Positions 1 to 6,306 are shown, counted from the first letter of the stretch. The stretch is DNA of 13,324 nucleotides from Thermoanaerobaculia bacterium (GCA_023717585.1 JAMQPJ010000398.1:1-13324), one strand, 5' to 3'. Made by a program: numbers and translations. Notes: generated from the letters alone by a model not told the origin.

Positions 1-73
1 TCCGCGACCGCTGCGCGGCGCGCAAAGCGCGCCCTTGACATCGGTCACTCGGGAAACACGGGCTCTCTCTCTC

Positions 74-1312
74 CTATTCATTGGCAGAAATCTCTTTCTC
101 GATCTCCTTCTTCATTTTCCGCGCTTCATCCGCGAAGAGGACATGGAATCGCGGATCGATCTCCAGCGCGCGCGCCAGGTGCCGCGCGGCCGCGTGGCGA
201 TCGCCCGCGGCGCGGGCGATCGCGCCCGCGTGGAACTCGAAGAGAGGATCGATCGTCCCCATCGCCAGCGCCTTCGCCATCGGCTCCGCCGCTTCTTTCG
301 CCCGCCCCGCCTCGTGGAGGCACCAGGCATGGGCGTCGTAGCCGCCGACGTCTTTGCGAGTTTCGAGCTCTCTTGCGGTCATCAGGGCGGCCCGCTTCGG
401 GTCGCCGTACTCCGCGAGATAAAGGGCGAGAAGACGGTGAACCTTCTTCTCGGACTCCGGAAGCAGCGCCTCGAGGGTCTTCACTGATGCCTTCGCGCGG
501 TCCTCTCCGGCGCGATCGCCCATGGCTCTCCGATAGTCGACGAGCGCGGCCGCGACGGAGAACTCCGGCACGAGCGCGAATGACTGCTCGGCGAGGCGCG
601 TCGCGGGCTCCCAGAGGCCCTTGCGCGCCGCGATCTCGGCGGCCGCGGCAAGCGCGGGCGCGTGATTCGGAACGCGGAGGAGGGCTTCGACGAGACGTCC
701 CTCCGCCTCTTCGTAACGGTTCATCTTCAGGAGGATCCGGGCGGAGCGGGCGCGGCACCAGGCATAGCCCTCGAGGTCGCCCGGAAGGGCGGCGTTCGCG
801 GCGAGGTCCATCGCGGCTAGAGCTCCGGCCAGGTCGCCGACGACGTCCTTCGCGAGAGCGAGGCGGCTGAGAGACGCCGTCGACCGGTGGGCGGCTGCAA
901 ACCGGTCGTACGCCGCGAACGCGTCCGGGTAGCGACCCATTTCGAGGAAGGCGTCGCCGAGCGCGCCGTCCAGCTCCGCGTCGTCCGACCGTTCCGCCTT
1001 CAGGGCGGCCGCCTCGCGCGCGAGCTCTTCGAAACGGTGGTGGGGAAGGAGAAGCCTCAGGCGAAACTTGCGGAGCGCGAAGTCGCCGGGCGCTGCGGTG
1101 AGCCCTTTCGCGACGGCGGCCTCGGAGGCCGCGAGATCCGCGGGATCGAGCGTGCGGCGGTAACGCGCATGACGCTCTTCAGCCGTCTTCAGCCACGGCC
1201 GGGGCCCGGCGGCAGCGAGGCCTGAGAAGCCACAGAGAACGAAGGGAAGCACGGCGGCGGCCGCCGCTCTCGCGAGAAGGGAGAGCAGAGACCGCCGCCG
1301 CCAGGAAAGCAC
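74..1312 (-). CDS. secreted tetratricopeptide-repeat protein
   Basis: A 412-residue protein with an N-terminal signal sequence: an Arg-rich start (WRRR, residues 4-7), a hydrophobic stretch to about residue 35, then mature sequence from about GPRPW. The rest is alpha-helical TPR-like repeat. The clearest units are at about 117-142 (GDAFLEMGRYPDAFAAYDRF), 187-217 (ILLKMNRYEEAEGRLVEALL) and 358-390, which ends in the classic ALEIDPRF. TPR proteins act as protein-interaction scaffolds; no catalytic domain is visible. The GTG start lies 9 bases after the DUF4331 stop codon, so the two are probably one operon. No clear ribosome binding site precedes this start, consistent with translational coupling. 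I see no frameshift or truncation. The partner and exact role are unknown. Confidence 0.86.
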   Translation of the reverse strand: MLSWRRRSLLSLLARAAAAAVLPFVLCGFSGLAAAGPRPWLKTAEERHARYRRTLDPADLAASEAAVAKGLTAAPGDFALRKFRLRLLLPHHRFEELAREAAALKAERSDDAELDGALGDAFLEMGRYPDAFAAYDRFAAAHRSTASLSRLALAKDVVGDLAGALAAMDLAANAALPGDLEGYAWCRARSARILLKMNRYEEAEGRLVEALLRVPNHAPALAAAAEIAARKGLWEPATRLAEQSFALVPEFSVAAALVDYRRAMGDRAGEDRAKASVKTLEALLPESEKKVHRLLALYLAEYGDPKRAALMTARELETRKDVGGYDAHAWCLHEAGRAKEAAEPMAKALAMGTIDPLFEFHAGAIARAAGDRHAAARHLARALEIDPRFHVLFADEARKMKKEIEKEISANE

Positions 1313-1321
1313 GAGCGAAGA

Positions 1322-2998
1322 CTACTTGACCGTGGGCTGGATACGGGCGAGATCGTCGCGGTCGCGCGCGACGCGCACGCGCTCGGCGAACTCCTCGTCG
1401 GAGATGCCCTCGGGGAAGCCCTTGACCGACGCGTCCCTTATCGCGCGGACCGAGGGAACGGTCTTGTGCGGAGCCGCAGCGCCCGCGTGGAACGCCGCGA
1501 AACCGCTCGTGGGGGACCACATGAACGGGAAGAAGTAGCGGCACCCGCGCTGGGGGAAGTCCACGCCGTCGCCGAGGTCCTTGTTGGGGGACGCGGCGTA
1601 GATCGGGTTACCGCCGGCAGACGGCGGAAGCAGGCCCACGATGATGCCGGCCACGGCGCGCAGCTCGATGTCCACGACGTCGTCGCAGGGGCGGCGGCCG
1701 TTCGGGAAGCCCGCGCCGTCACCGCCGAGATAGCCGAGGCGGCTCGCCGAGCCGAAGGGCGTCGGCGCCACGGCCGTGTTCAGGCGGAGCTGGTCGGAGT
1801 AGACCTCGCCCGGCCGCTGGGTGGGAGCGACACCGAGGAGGCCGGCCACCGACGAGGGAAGCCCCTGGAAGAGAGCGAGCTGGAGGTCGCCGCGCGGGCC
1901 CGGGGGCACCTGAACGCCGAAGAGAACGTTCATGTACGTGGCGAGGATCGGATAGAGCTCGCCCGGCGTCGTCGCGTCGCCCTTGAACTGGGCCTCGCTG
2001 CCGGGGCCCTGCGAGTTCCAGTAGTCCTTCCGGCCCACGCCGACGAGAACTTCGTTCACGAGAGGGTTGCCGAGGCGCGAAATCTGCTGATAGGTCGTGC
2101 CGCTCGAGACCGAGCCGTCCGCGTTGATTGTGCGCGTGGACGGAATGGCGACGGACGCCCAGCCGCCGACGATCGCGACCGGGTTGTTCGCGTCGTTCAC
2201 CTGGATTCCCGCGGACGTCAGCAATGCGATCGGCACCTGGAGAGCCGTCGCGAGGACGGTGTAGCCATAGAGGGTGTCGCGGCCGCCGCCCGTGTTGCCG
2301 ACGCCCACGCCCGGCCGGCCGTTGCCGGCCCCGACCTCGAGGTTGACGGCGTCGAACGTCATGCCGAGATCGACGAAGAAGGGGTCCTGCCGGGGTCCGA
2401 CGAAGACCGAGATCTTGCCGTCGGCGCTCTTCTGGATGCCGTTCGGGAGGCTCACGTAATTCGGAAATGTCTTGGGGCCGATGTTCGGGGGAAAGACCGG
2501 CTGGTCGACCAGGATGTGGGTGATCTGGCCGGCGGACGGGTTCCCCGCGGGGCCCGTGATCTTGTCGAGGCTGTAGGTCTGCTTGACGTAGAGGTTCGCA
2601 TCCGTGATCGACGTGATGCCCGGGAGCGCATAGAGGAACGAGTCCGGCTGCGAGTACTGGGTCTTGAACGTGAAGCGGAACGTCACGTCCTCGACGCCGT
2701 CGCCGTTGTTGTCGATCTTGATGTCGTACCAGGCGCCATCCTGGAAGCCCGCGTAGTTCGGGCCGCCCTGAGGCTCGATGAGACCGTAGCGGCACGCGAG
2801 GATGTTCACCATCGAGGTGTCGTTCGGATCGCGGAACATGTAGAAGTCGGTGTCGTCGATGGCGGGGTTCTTCGACGTGAACGGCGCCTCGCTGTGGCTG
2901 GACGCCTGCGCGGGCACCGGCGCATAAAGAAGAGCCGTGGCCGCGAGAATCCCGGCCGCGACGAGGCCGCGAAGACGCAGTTCTCCCGTTCTGGACAT
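1322..2998 (-). CDS. DUF4331 domain-containing secreted protein
   Basis: A 558-residue protein with a signal peptide (hydrophobic residues 11-31, cleavage likely after AQA) leading into ASSHSEAPF and NPAIDDTDFYMFRDPND (about 44-60). This Ser-Ser-His-x-Glu-Ala-Pro start followed by D-x-T-D-x-Y-x-F-R is the hallmark of the DUF4331 family. The segment DIKIDNNGDGVEDVTFRFTF (about 91-110) also fits, with an Asp-rich loop that could bind calcium. Members are exported proteins of unknown biochemical function. The ATG start is preceded by a good ribosome binding site (AAGGAGA, about 5 bases upstream). It is the first gene of a two-gene minus-strand unit with the TPR protein and is divergent from selC, with about 150 bases of shared upstream region. 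Confidence 0.93.
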   Translation of the reverse strand: MSRTGELRLRGLVAAGILAATALLYAPVPAQASSHSEAPFTSKNPAIDDTDFYMFRDPNDTSMVNILACRYGLIEPQGGPNYAGFQDGAWYDIKIDNNGDGVEDVTFRFTFKTQYSQPDSFLYALPGITSITDANLYVKQTYSLDKITGPAGNPSAGQITHILVDQPVFPPNIGPKTFPNYVSLPNGIQKSADGKISVFVGPRQDPFFVDLGMTFDAVNLEVGAGNGRPGVGVGNTGGGRDTLYGYTVLATALQVPIALLTSAGIQVNDANNPVAIVGGWASVAIPSTRTINADGSVSSGTTYQQISRLGNPLVNEVLVGVGRKDYWNSQGPGSEAQFKGDATTPGELYPILATYMNVLFGVQVPPGPRGDLQLALFQGLPSSVAGLLGVAPTQRPGEVYSDQLRLNTAVAPTPFGSASRLGYLGGDGAGFPNGRRPCDDVVDIELRAVAGIIVGLLPPSAGGNPIYAASPNKDLGDGVDFPQRGCRYFFPFMWSPTSGFAAFHAGAAAPHKTVPSVRAIRDASVKGFPEGISDEEFAERVRVARDRDDLARIQPTVK

Positions 2999-3142
2999 GA
3001 AGTCTCCTTGAATGTGATGGTTTTCGTTCTGGTATCGCTAGGTTCGTCTGAAGCTGCGCGCGCGTGACATCTGGGGGTTATACGGAGTGCCCCGGATTCC
3101 CGGATTACCGGCGTTCGCCGGGTTCCGCGCCGGGCGTGCCGG

Positions 3143-3148
3143 TAGAAT
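3143..3148 (+). promoter_or_regulatory. putative -10 box of selC
   Basis: TAGAAT lies 7 bases before the first base of the tRNA, differing from TATAAT at one position. No convincing -35 box is present at 16-18 bases. A short perfect palindrome (CCGGCG-TT-CGCCGG, 3108-3121) sits upstream and may be structural or regulatory. The call rests on spacing and the -10 match only. Confidence 0.4.
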
Positions 3149-3155
3149 CCGCCGC

Positions 3156-3254
3156 GGAAGCGCAAGGGGTCCGGCGGCCCTCCTGGTCTTCAAAACCAGC
3201 GTGCTCGCTCCGAGAGGGGCGGCGGGTGGGTTCGACTCCCACACGCTTCCGCCA
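3156..3254 (+). tRNA. selC: tRNA-Sec (anticodon TCA)
   Basis: A 99-base tRNA with all the marks of a bacterial selenocysteine tRNA. The anticodon arm is CTGGT-CTTCAAA-ACCAG (3183-3199) with anticodon TCA at 3190-3192, which reads UGA. The D arm has a 6-pair stem with a 4-base loop (3166-3171 with 3176-3181, two G-T wobbles), a Sec-specific feature. The long variable arm has stem GCTCC/GGGGC around a GAGA loop (3207-3220). The T arm is GTGGG-TTCGACT-CCCAC (3226-3242). The acceptor is GGAAGCG paired with CGCTTCC, discriminator G, and CCA is encoded. The eighth acceptor pair expected in bacterial tRNA-Sec is C3163 against A3243, a mismatch. It would be charged with serine and converted by SelA, and delivered by SelB; none of those genes is in the window. 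Confidence 0.96.
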
Positions 3255-3261
3255 AGCCTTC
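3246..3261. repeat. 16-bp direct repeat, copy 1 (selC 3' end)
   Basis: CTTCCGCCAAGCCTTC covers the last nine bases of the tRNA (CTTCCGCCA) and seven bases beyond. The identical 16-mer recurs in the same orientation at 8815-8830. Elements that integrate at tRNA 3' ends leave such duplications, so this could be an attachment-site core. No integrase gene is visible between the copies. Confidence 0.5.
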
Positions 3262-3267
3262 CTACAC

Positions 3268-3319
3268 CCTGCTAGCCGATCCAGTAATCGCAAGGGTTTG
3301 CGCGCAGCCGACTAGCAGG
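3268..3319 (+). other. nested stem-loop downstream of selC
   Basis: An outer inverted repeat CCTGCTAG (3268-3275) / CTAGCAGG (3312-3319) encloses an inner hairpin CGCAA-GGGT-TTGCG (3289-3302). It begins 14 bases after the tRNA CCA end and could act in transcript termination or 3' processing. There is no run of T after it, so a classical intrinsic terminator is not supported. It could also be a remnant of a mobile-element end. Confidence 0.4.
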
Positions 3320-3798
3320 CTCTCGCTCGGTTTCGCTCACAAGATTCGGACGCGAATTCGGACGTGGCGGTAGAGCGCTCATTCCGCAGCGGGGGCCGGG
3401 CTGTGACCGACGGCGCTTTCGTCGCCGCGCCTTTGGCGGCGTTCTGCTTCAAGTCGAGCCAGGCCGGGAATTCTTCTGGGCTCCCGAATGACCTCGTTGA
3501 ACCCGCCACTTCCGCCTCGCGGATCCAGTCGCGGCACAAACCTGCCGACGAGACGTTTAGCGAGGGGCTGGATGGCCCTCTTGGGTTCGTTGCACGACCG
3601 CCCCTGGCCTCAGGACGGCGATTTCGAGACGACGGCAGTCTTCGACGGTCGGGATTTTGTCGCGGTCGCCGAGGTGATGAGGCCGCGCAAGAGGCGACCG
3701 GCTCCAGCCTGGCTGCTGCGGGTGGGCGGCCCGCGTTGGCCGTGCCGACGACTCGGCGTTGGGGCGACGGTCACGGTGGCCGGAAAGACGTGCTGTCC
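3320..3798. other. spacer without a confident gene
   Basis: About 480 bases between selC and the first attC-like site. Reading frames are open on both strands, but none has a ribosome binding site or a recognisable product. A minus-strand frame (3312-3539) contains EVAGSTRSFGSPEEFPAWLD, which reads like a real protein segment and may be a relic of a gene end. A plus-strand frame from about 3570 contains DGDFETTAVFDGRDFVAVAE, also protein-like, before turning into low-quality Arg/Pro-rich sequence. I would treat both as possible gene remnants only. Confidence 0.3.
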
Positions 3799-3852
3799 AC
3801 CCATCATTCCAGCCGACCTCCGCGCTCGCCGATGCGCTTGATATTGTTCGGC
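3799..3852 (+). other. attC-like site 0 (degenerate)
   Basis: Left box ACCCATC (one mismatch to RYYYAAC), followed by ATTCCAGCCGACC, typical of the L'' side of attC sites. Then comes CGCGCTCGCC, shared with site 1, and GCGCTTGATATTGTTCGGC, resembling the L'/R' side, with right box GTTCGGC (one mismatch to GTTRRRY). The length is 54 bp. L'' TCCAGCC and L' GCGCTTGA are partly complementary. The lipoprotein gene starts 57 bases later. Confidence 0.4.
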
Positions 3853-3909
3853 GAACAGCGATACCCTCGCCTCAAAGCACCGAACCGACGAAACAAAAGG
3901 AGTCCAACG

Positions 3910-4533
3910 ATGAGAGCATGCGTCTCGCTCATCCTCCTGGTCCTCTCTAGCGGGTGTGCATTCGGGAACCGCAAGGTAAACCTGTCGTATCCTCCTCAAC
4001 GAGCGGCAACCACCTCCCGTCCCTCCGACTCACCCGCACCATCCTCAACGGCAGAGTCCGGCGTGGTTACCGTAGTGCTCGTCGACTTCTTAGATCAACG
4101 GCCAAAGAAGACCACGATCGGAGACGTACACAATGGCTTCGGAATGCACACGGCGGACGTAATCGCGCAGAACAGCGTTCCCGAATGGGTGGCAAGCGGA
4201 GTCGCGCTTGAGCTCCAAAAGGCCGGCTTCAAGGTCGTTCGGGAACACTCCATTCCCACCGCAGCCGAGAGTTCTGTGATTACTGGAGAGGTCCTTACTG
4301 CGTACTGTGCTTCATGGACAAAATACGAAGGTGACGTGTCCTTCGCGGCCCGGGTCGAATACAAGGGAAAGGAGCTTCTCCGCAAGACTTATCAAGGCAA
4401 GATAGATTCCATGACAAATTGGGGCGCGAGTAGTAAGAGCTATGGCCTGGCTCTGAGCCTCGCTCTCGAGAGCGCCGCTCAGGCTTTCGCTGCCGAGTTC
4501 CGCCGAGATCTTCCCTCCACGTTATCTCGGTGA
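3910..4533 (+). CDS. YajG-like lipoprotein, putative
   Basis: A 207-residue protein with a lipoprotein signal: a hydrophobic run at residues 4-13, then LSSGC with the likely lipidated cysteine at 16. A low-complexity Ser/Thr/Pro linker (about 34-50) leads to a globular domain, VVTVVLVDFLDQRPKK, then IGDVHNGFGM and VASGVALELQKAGFKVV. This arrangement (a beta strand ending in D-x-R, an I-G motif, then a helix ending in L-x-x-x-G-F-x-V) resembles YajG-type outer-membrane lipoproteins; I did not confirm it by search. The ATG has a strong ribosome binding site (AAAAGGAG, 7 bases upstream). TTGATA (3838-3843) and GATACC (3860-3865) could form a promoter. It is the only gene between attC-like sites 0 and 1, so it looks like a single-gene cassette. 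Its frame is open upstream to about 3364, but the strong ribosome binding site and signal peptide fix the start at 3910. Confidence 0.85.
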   Translation: MRACVSLILLVLSSGCAFGNRKVNLSYPPQRAATTSRPSDSPAPSSTAESGVVTVVLVDFLDQRPKKTTIGDVHNGFGMHTADVIAQNSVPEWVASGVALELQKAGFKVVREHSIPTAAESSVITGEVLTAYCASWTKYEGDVSFAARVEYKGKELLRKTYQGKIDSMTNWGASSKSYGLALSLALESAAQAFAAEFRRDLPSTLSR

Positions 4534-4555
4534 GTCAGCCCGGGACCGCGCCGCC

Positions 4556-4614
4556 GCCCGACCCTTTGTTGCAGCGGGCTCGCTCGCGCTCGCCGCTGAG
4601 CGGTATCGTTGGAT
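4556..4614 (+). other. attC-like site 1 (best candidate)
   Basis: A 59-bp site starting 22 bases after the lipoprotein stop. Left box GCCCGAC (one mismatch to RYYYAAC), then CCTTTGTTGCAGCGG, the usual L'' style of attC sites. A variable centre is followed by CCGCTGAGCGG and right box GTTGGAT, an exact GTTRRRY match. CAGCGG (4572-4577) pairs perfectly with CCGCTG (4593-4598). The boxes pair with wobbles. The length and order of elements match short attC sites well. The next (broken) gene begins 8 bases after the right box. Confidence 0.68.
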
Positions 4615-4622
4615 GGCGGCAA

Positions 4623-4949
4623 ATGAACGCGACAGACCTTTCAGAGCGCCCGAGTTCTTGAGCTGACGCTCAACGAAGAGAAGATCCTGTCCGTGCAGCT
4701 CATGACTTCCGAGGCGAGGGTCCGATGCGGAGGGCCAGCCTCGAGGAGATCGTCGCCGCCCGTGACGAGTGGGCACGCCTCAACAGGCGGCGCCGGCTGA
4801 AGCAGTTCATCATCGTCCTAACGGTGTCCCTCTCCTGGCGTAAGTGGCGGCGCGTACCATCTCGGCCTGCCTCCTCGCGAAGCCGCCCGCTCCGCGAGCA
4901 CCCCGAGAACGCCGGAGTTCAAGCGGTGAATTCCAAAGAGCGTATCTGA
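4623..4949 (+). pseudogene. frameshifted copy of the small gene at 6076-6252
   Basis: Three reading-frame pieces together resemble the intact protein at 6076-6252. MNATDLSERPSS runs from an ATG 8 bases after attC-like site 1 to a stop at 4659-4661. Then ELTLNEEKILSVQLMTSEAR runs from 4660 in the next frame, matching ELTFDEEWILSARIMASEAR of the other copy. Finally MRRASLEEIV runs from 4725 back in the first frame, matching MRRASLEDLV. One base is missing here relative to the other copy (GAGGGTCCG against AAGGCGTCCG, near 4712), and another indel near 4650 explains the first break. After about 4770 the frame is open to 4949, but similarity fades. The function of the family is unknown. Compensating indels could also be a sequencing or assembly artefact. 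Confidence 0.6.
4660..4754 (+). repeat. duplicated block 1, copy A
   Basis: Matches 6082-6177 over its whole length with a single-base length difference. The longest identical stretch is GGAGGGCCAGCCTCGAGGA less its first base. It covers the coding part of the duplicated small gene. Confidence 0.75.
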
Positions 4950-5108
4950 CACGTTCCAGCCCTGTGTCATGGGTGGCGGGTGTGCCGAAGGAAGTACCCG
5001 GGACGAGTCCGCTGATCTCACCTCTGGCGACGCACTCCCTTCCTGTGTTCCAAGAACAGCGGACCACACATATCCCCGCCAATCGACGCATCGCTTTCCA
5101 CACCACTT

Positions 5109-5230
5109 GAAAGTGTCACTCCGACAAGGCAATTCCGCCATTCCTCGACCGATGCATCTGCATTGGCTTCGGCTCAAACACGCACGGATGCTCAATTGTC
5201 TCAACTTCACCCGTGTGGCTGCGTTCTTGC
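5109..5230 (+). repeat. duplicated block 2, copy A
   Basis: Matches 6307-6424. GAAAGTGTC, ATTCCG and GATGCATCTGCAT occur in the same order at identical distances (42 bases from first to last), followed by TCAACTTC and GGCTGC-TCTTGC. The hairpin present in copy B is lost here because its second arm has diverged. The block precedes the lipoprotein gene at 5286. The stretch from 4950 to 5108 holds nothing I can recognise. Confidence 0.7.
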
Positions 5231-5285
5231 GGAGTATTCGAGCTGACAGACCAGCCCCTGGGAACTGTCAATGGAAGGAACACAA

Positions 5286-5690
5286 GTGCAAAAACTCGTT
5301 CTCATCTTGGTGGCGGCGGCGACTATGGGCTGCGGCGGCTCTCATTCCCCCACTGAGCCGGCGTCCTGCACGAACACCTCTGGGTCGTATCGAGCAGCCT
5401 TCAATAACTCTTGTGGCGGCTCGGGCTCTGGGCAGACCGTTCTCGTCGCTCAGTCCGGTTGTACCTTTACGGCGGTCACTGCCGCTGGGACAGTTACTGG
5501 GACGGTTACGAGTGCTTCGACCGCGACGTTCACCATGCAGTTTCCACCACCTTGCGCCGGCACAACGACCGGCTTTGCAACCCTTTCCGCGAGCGCGATT
5601 AATGGCACGTTTTCTGGCACCGTGACATCCTCGGGCGTGGGGTGTTGTCCCCTGGGACCCATCTCAGGATCTTTCACCCTGACGAAGTGA
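5286..5690 (+). CDS. small Cys- and Gly/Ser/Thr-rich lipoprotein
   Basis: A 134-residue protein with a short signal, MQKLVLILVAAATMGC, giving a lipobox-like site with cysteine 16, then a GGSHSPTEP linker. The mature part is Thr/Ser/Gly-rich with alternating hydrophobics (GTVTGTVTSASTATFTM, GTFSGTVTSSG), suggesting repeated beta strands. It has several cysteines (NSCGG, SGCTF, PPPC, GVGCC) that could form disulfides outside the cytoplasm. Small exported proteins of this style occur in several environmental phyla; the function is unknown. I chose GTG at 5286 because GGAAGGA lies 6 bases upstream; an in-frame ATG at 5271 would add five residues but puts the ribosome binding site inside the gene. 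It ends 22 bases before attC-like site 2, as expected for the last gene of a cassette. Confidence 0.75.
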   Translation: MQKLVLILVAAATMGCGGSHSPTEPASCTNTSGSYRAAFNNSCGGSGSGQTVLVAQSGCTFTAVTAAGTVTGTVTSASTATFTMQFPPPCAGTTTGFATLSASAINGTFSGTVTSSGVGCCPLGPISGSFTLTK

Positions 5691-5712
5691 TGGCCGGATG
5701 ATCGAAGTCCCG

Positions 5713-5776
5713 GGCTAAAGGAACGGTCCGCATCGATTTTCGCCTGCGCTCGCCGCTGAGCGCGGTGTTGTTGGGC
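5713..5776 (+). other. attC-like site 2 (degenerate left side)
   Basis: The right half is strong: GCGCTCGCCGCTGAGCG is a 17-base exact match to the same part of site 1, and the right box GTTGGGC (5770-5776) fits GTTRRRY. The left half is poor: GGCTAAA matches RYYYAAC at five of seven positions, and AACGG pairs only partly with CCGCT. The length is 64 bp, starting 22 bases after a stop codon. The left side appears decayed. Confidence 0.5.
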
Positions 5777-5818
5777 AGCAGACGAAGGCAGTATCCACCT
5801 TCAAAGAGAGGCCGCAAG

Positions 5819-5995
5819 ATGATCGAACGATTTCGGAAGATCGCGAGCGAGCACCTCTACGGCCCTGGTTCACGCGCCTGCAACTTGGCTCTTCAGCAGT
5901 TACGTGACCTGCTACTTGACATCGGCTTCAAGGTTCAAATGAAGCCGGCCAAGGAGCCCACGCTGCGCGTCTATCCAAAGAAGTGGCGCCAATAA
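5819..5995 (+). CDS. small hypothetical protein
   Basis: A 58-residue basic protein, MIERFRKIASEHLYGPGSR at the start and a hydrophobic helix LALQQLRDLLLDIGFKVQM (about 28-46), ending PKKWRQ. It has no signal peptide or known domain. GAGAGG lies about 7 bases before the ATG. It is the first gene after attC-like site 2, on the same strand, so it fits the start of a third cassette. No attC-like site is recognisable after it; the next bases hold a hairpin. Small basic proteins of unknown function are common cassette products. Coding status is likely but not certain at this length. Confidence 0.55.
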   Translation: MIERFRKIASEHLYGPGSRACNLALQQLRDLLLDIGFKVQMKPAKEPTLRVYPKKWRQ

Positions 5996-6031
5996 CCCCG
6001 ATTGAATTCGTATTTTCGGCCACGGGCGTCC

Positions 6032-6058
6032 GAGGACCTCGATAGTTTCCAGGTCCTC
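6032..6058 (+). other. hairpin GAGGACCT / AGGTCCTC
   Basis: A perfect 8-pair stem with an 11-base loop, 36 bases after the stop of the 5819-5995 gene and 17 bases before the next ATG. It has no following T run, so it is a weak terminator candidate. A second inverted pair, CGGGC/GCCCG, spans the start of the next gene. Confidence 0.4.
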
Positions 6059-6075
6059 TTCCCGGGCGAGGATCT

Positions 6076-6252
6076 ATGCCCGAGCTGACGTTCGACGAGG
6101 AGTGGATTCTGTCCGCACGGATCATGGCATCCGAGGCAAGGCGTCCGATGAGGAGGGCCAGCCTCGAGGATCTCGTCATCGAAGTCAACGGTGAGACCCG
6201 CCGACCCGGCATCCCGCTGATGATCGTGGCGGCGATGCTCCGCCTGGCATAG
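6076..6252 (+). CDS. small hypothetical protein, intact copy of a duplicated gene
   Basis: A 58-residue protein starting MPELTFDEEWILSARIMASE, followed by MRRASLEDLVIEVNGE and a hydrophobic end IPLMIVAAMLRLA. The first half matches the broken copy at 4623-4949 at the protein level (ELT-DEE-ILS, SEAR, MRRASLE), which supports that this frame was once selected as protein. The start is ATG with a weak GAGG about 6 bases upstream; the frame has a stop at 6043-6045. No known domain is recognised. The hydrophobic C terminus might be a membrane-associated helix, or it might be a shifted frame, since the other copy reads differently there. Confidence 0.5.
   Translation: MPELTFDEEWILSARIMASEARRPMRRASLEDLVIEVNGETRRPGIPLMIVAAMLRLA
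6082..6177 (+). repeat. duplicated block 1, copy B
   Basis: Counterpart of 4660-4754, one base longer. It lies wholly inside the intact small gene. The spacing from block 1 to block 2 is 129 bases here and 354 in copy A, so one copy gained or lost about 225 bases between the blocks. Confidence 0.75.
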
Positions 6253-6306
6253 TTGGCTGCGCGCGCGCTCTCTATCGCGTAAGTTCAGCGGCTCCCCTAA
6301 CCACGC

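Larger units (their letters stand above)
3799..5776 (+). mobile_element. putative integron gene-cassette cluster without integrase (CALIN-like)
   Basis: Three attC-like sites (3799-3852, 4556-4614, 5713-5776) point the same way and delimit two cassettes of about 0.76 and 1.16 kb, each carrying same-strand small genes. In both delimited cassettes the stop codon of the last gene precedes the left box of the attC-like site by 22 bases, as is usual in cassettes. A third unit (5819-5995) starts 42 bases after the last site. No tyrosine recombinase or integron integrase lies in the window, so this would be a cluster of attC sites lacking integrase, or part of a larger array. One site is convincing; the other two are degenerate. 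Confidence 0.5.

Noticed and set aside
35..40. TTGACA, a perfect -35 hexamer
   Set aside because: No -10 box at 16-19 bases and it points into the 3' end of the minus-strand TPR gene.
1466..3067. A 533-codon open frame on the plus strand
   Set aside because: Antisense to the DUF4331 gene, low-complexity Arg/Val/Glu/Asp composition, no ribosome binding site or recognisable domain.
3691..3764. Another attC-like stretch (CTCCAGCC ... ACTCGGCGTTGGGG)
   Set aside because: The right box has G where a pyrimidine is needed, no left box is clear, and it is only 35 bases before the next candidate. Probably chance in G+C-rich DNA.
3364..3909. In-frame upstream extension of the 3910 lipoprotein gene
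   Set aside because: The strong AAAAGGAG site and lipoprotein signal place the start at 3910. The extension is Arg/Gly-rich and crosses an attC-like site.
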